This document shows, one piece after another, positions 15,996 to 17,865 of a DNA stretch of 17,865 nt. The notes beneath the pieces are model-generated. The model ran no database searches and was not told the DNA's origin. It was given only the letters and a program-made list of their open reading frames with translations. Positions within the stretch are counted from its first letter, which is position 1. Each line of letters starts with the position of its first letter. The position numbers were made by a program, and so were the translations under genes. This DNA comes from Ruminococcus sp. (lineage in GTDB: Bacteria > Bacillota > Clostridia > Oscillospirales > Ruminococcaceae): NCBI GenBank assembly GCA_031262625.1, contig JAISHJ010000104.1:1-17865 (forward strand), given 5' to 3'.

Positions 15996-17633
15996 TTACT
16001 TGAATTTATACTGTAGAATTTGTGTTCCGGCGCGGTCGGACTTTTGGAGCGAGAGAGTTACACCGGGCTTGATTGTGCGGGCGTAATCCTGTGCGGCTTT
16101 CCAGTATGAGTTTGATATTAAAGTATTGTAGCTTGCGGCATCGGTTATACGAACTTCTGCAGTCTGTTCACCGGCTTCAAGAGCACGCTTTATATCAGCG
16201 CAGATACCGGCGTAACCTGCTTCAACGCCTGTATATTCGCGGTTCATAAGCCTGAAGTAGTTAAGATCGTCGGAAGTACAAGCGGGAGCATCGAAGAAGT
16301 TAATTACAGAGCCGCTGTTGAGGGTTTTTGTATTAGGCATAAGGTGAGATTCGGTAATCCAAGCATCGGGAACGAGGAAGAACGGATGGCATATGTAACT
16401 GCCGCCCATGTCTGCGGGGTCACCCCATGTCGCATCCATGTTGTACCATTTTCCGGCGATTTCAATCTTGTTCCATGCGTGGGTAGAGTCGTGAGCGTTC
16501 ATGCCGGGGATAGTCAGACACTCAATTCCTGCTATGTCACAAAGGTATTGCATAGTTTTAGCGTAACCGTTGCACTGAATACCTTCCGTTCCCGGACGGA
16601 GACCGTTTTCGATACCGCAGGTTGCTGCCGTACCGGAAAGGAGGAAGTCGTTGTTGAGGACAATATAATTGTAGAAAACAAGAAGCTTATTGAAGACGTT
16701 GTTATATTGGGAAGCTTGGCGCATAATCCCGGCTGTCGTGTTGTCGATTTCCTGCTGCATTATAGCGGCTTCGTCTTGAGTTGCTATGTAGTTTAAGCCT
16801 ATACCGTAAGGCGTAACGTCAGCGCCTGTGTCTATCCAGAAAAGCTGAGGTTCCATATTAAATACGAGGAAGAAAACCTTCTGTTTGGTTGCATAATCAA
16901 GGTTTGAAGCTTCGATAGTACGAGTGTCGAAATTTTCCGCCGCAGTCACAAGCTTCGCATATAAATCCTGTTCGGCAGAAGAAAGCTGATTCCAGTAGTA
17001 ACGCTCCGTATACGGCACGTTTGAAGTTATAGAAACATTCGCGGAAGGCGCGTTAGTAACCGCCGTTGTTGCCGCAGCGGTAGTAACAGCAGGTGCTCCG
17101 CCGCCTGTTTCGGTGAGGTAGTCGGAGTGGATAAATGTTCCGTCTTCAAGCTTATAATAGCCTGTATTTGTAACGGCTACAACCTTAACTTCCGTTCCGG
17201 CGGCATATTCGCCGACAATTTCCGCACCGATAATAGCCTCTCTACGGCTGTAGCAAGCTTGGGTTGTATACATTGTCTTATTAACAATTGTTTCCGTCCA
17301 TTTTCCGGATGTTGACGTTACAGCTGTAGTCTCTGTTTCGCCTGATGATGAAACTCCGGTCGTGGTTTCGGAAGCGGTAGTTTCAGATTCGGAAGCAGTC
17401 GTCGTAGTTTCTGTCGGAGTTGTCGTAGTAGTAGTAGTCGCTTCCGTCGTTGTCGTCGTAAGAATTTCGGGAACGGTGGTTGTGGTAGTCATCTGCGTAA
17501 GCGAGATGCTTGTTGTGGTCTCCGACACGGTTGGAACACTGTTTGAGTCGATATTTTCACAGGCAGACATTCCGATTGTAACCGAAAGTGCGATTGCGGT
17601 AAATATACTTACCTTTTTGCCGAAACGTATCAT
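15996..17633 (-). CDS. Transglutaminase-like lipoprotein with SH3b domain, array member 1
   Basis: The ATG at 17633 gives 545 residues with signal MIRFGKKVSIFTAIAL and lipobox MSAC (Cys25). The open frame extends to 17750, but that start would put about 40 polar residues before the signal. GGAGAGG lies a rather long 13 bases upstream of the ATG. Residues 40-109 are almost pure Thr/Ser/Glu. Residues 118-176 fit a bacterial SH3 domain (ending D-G-T-F-I-H-S-D-Y-L), a module that often binds peptidoglycan. A second linker (178-201) leads to the helical module and the core with Cys354 (IQCNGYA), His385 (HAWN) and Asp400 (MDATWGDP). FLVPD and FFDAPACTS follow. It is the first gene of the array and the only one with SH3b, suggesting wall attachment. 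The enzymatic reaction is unknown. Confidence 0.92.
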   Translation of the reverse strand: MIRFGKKVSIFTAIALSVTIGMSACENIDSNSVPTVSETTTSISLTQMTTTTTVPEILTTTTTEATTTTTTTPTETTTTASESETTASETTTGVSSSGETETTAVTSTSGKWTETIVNKTMYTTQACYSRREAIIGAEIVGEYAAGTEVKVVAVTNTGYYKLEDGTFIHSDYLTETGGGAPAVTTAAATTAVTNAPSANVSITSNVPYTERYYWNQLSSAEQDLYAKLVTAAENFDTRTIEASNLDYATKQKVFFLVFNMEPQLFWIDTGADVTPYGIGLNYIATQDEAAIMQQEIDNTTAGIMRQASQYNNVFNKLLVFYNYIVLNNDFLLSGTAATCGIENGLRPGTEGIQCNGYAKTMQYLCDIAGIECLTIPGMNAHDSTHAWNKIEIAGKWYNMDATWGDPADMGGSYICHPFFLVPDAWITESHLMPNTKTLNSGSVINFFDAPACTSDDLNYFRLMNREYTGVEAGYAGICADIKRALEAGEQTAEVRITDAASYNTLISNSYWKAAQDYARTIKPGVTLSLQKSDRAGTQILQYKFK

Positions 17634-17686
17634 TTTTTTTACAAATCCTCTCCATATTTTACAAAAAGCAATTATTCTATCATAAT

Positions 17687-17708
17687 AATACGTATTTCTG
17701 TTCGTATT
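17687..17708. promoter_or_regulatory. Palindrome and repeated half-site upstream of the array
   Basis: AATACGTATT (17687-17696) is a 10-bp palindrome. Its half CGTATT is repeated at 17703-17708, twelve bases along. The site lies 54-75 bases before the start of the first array gene, in an AT-rich gap that should contain its promoter. It could be an operator; I could not place convincing -35 and -10 boxes. Confidence 0.3.
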
Positions 17709-17724
17709 ATATATACAAATTAAT

Positions 17725-17865
17725 TCAGTCGGATTTTTCATCCGCGTCATTACTGTTAGAGGTAATTTCAGACAATTCGCCTGTTTCAGGGCATTTTTCG
17801 GCTCTAATATTTGTAATCCTCATATCGTTTACCTCTACTGACGAGAATTTCCATCCGTCATAGAC
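17725..17865 (-). CDS. C-terminal end of a probable CorC/HlyC-type membrane protein (partial)
   Basis: The last 46 codons of a gene that enters from the right edge and ends at the TGA at 17727-17725. The visible part begins VYDGWKFSSVEVNDMRITNI. This resembles the final strands of the CorC/HlyC transporter-associated domain, which closes hemolysin-C/CBS-domain membrane proteins ('Y-x-x-W/L-x-F-x-V-x-E-V-x-x-x-R-I'). A polar acidic tail (CPETGELSE to DEKSD) follows. Only the end is present, so the assignment is tentative. It lies on the same strand, 91 bases upstream of the lipoprotein array. Read-through into the array is possible since no terminator hairpin is seen between them. Confidence 0.6.
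   Translation of the reverse strand, partial: VYDGWKFSSVEVNDMRITNIRAEKCPETGELSEITSNSNDADEKSD

Noticed and set aside
10456..17633. Cellulosome components, given the Ruminococcus-like style
   Set aside because: No dockerin repeats, cohesin domain or sortase motif were seen in any of the five proteins.
17362..17685. Val-rich open frame on the plus strand
   Set aside because: It is antisense to the Thr-rich linker and signal peptide of array member 1, with no ribosome site.
15996..17750. Start of array member 1 at 17750
   Set aside because: It would overlap the end of the upstream gene and put about 40 polar residues before a normal lipoprotein signal.

Overview
The window looks like a piece of a Gram-positive, low-to-moderate GC Clostridia chromosome, most likely a Ruminococcus-like Oscillospiraceae. 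The reasons are the purine-rich Shine-Dalgarno sites, the many exported lipoproteins with Thr/Ser-rich linkers, the tandem transglutaminase-like surface proteins and the AT-rich intergenic regions. This assignment is inferred from style only. No rRNA, tRNA, CRISPR array, transposase or phage gene was found.

Left part (7-3126, + strand): an ABC-2 type transporter operon. It has a BcrA/LanF-like ATPase with Glu in place of the Q-loop Gln, two six-helix permeases, and an exported protein of unknown function. This set resembles peptide-antibiotic immunity or export transporters.

Middle (3226-7716, + strand): a probable second operon behind a TATAAT promoter box. It encodes two overlapping ABC half-exporters with complementary degenerate and canonical ATP sites, so they should form a heterodimer. 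A beta-class DNA adenine methyltransferase follows 11 bases later with no restriction enzyme nearby. The first half-exporter has no usable ATG/GTG/TTG for its full first helix; the best start is an ATT, or else there is a one-base indel.

7877-10429 (+ strand): a large signalling protein with FIST sensor domains, a degenerate GGDEF-like region and an apparently active EAL c-di-GMP phosphodiesterase domain. It ends at a perfect bidirectional hairpin terminator shared with the convergent gene.

Right part (10456-17633, - strand): five consecutive transglutaminase-like lipoproteins. All keep the Cys-His-Asp triad and share an N-terminal helical module, the catalytic core, a (F/Y)-L-V-P-D-type segment in most of them, and a C-terminal module of unknown function. 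They differ mainly in linker length, and the most upstream one adds an SH3b domain. One has an ATA start with an excellent ribosome binding site. A 227-bp gap between two of them holds a 45-bp direct repeat and a 17-bp-stem palindrome. Upstream of the array, at the window edge, lies the 3' end of a probable CorC/HlyC-type membrane protein.

The most distinctive element is the five-gene array of divergent transglutaminase-like surface lipoproteins. It probably arose by tandem duplication and lies convergent to a c-di-GMP phosphodiesterase. Its substrate, and even whether the enzymes cleave or cross-link, cannot be read from the sequence.
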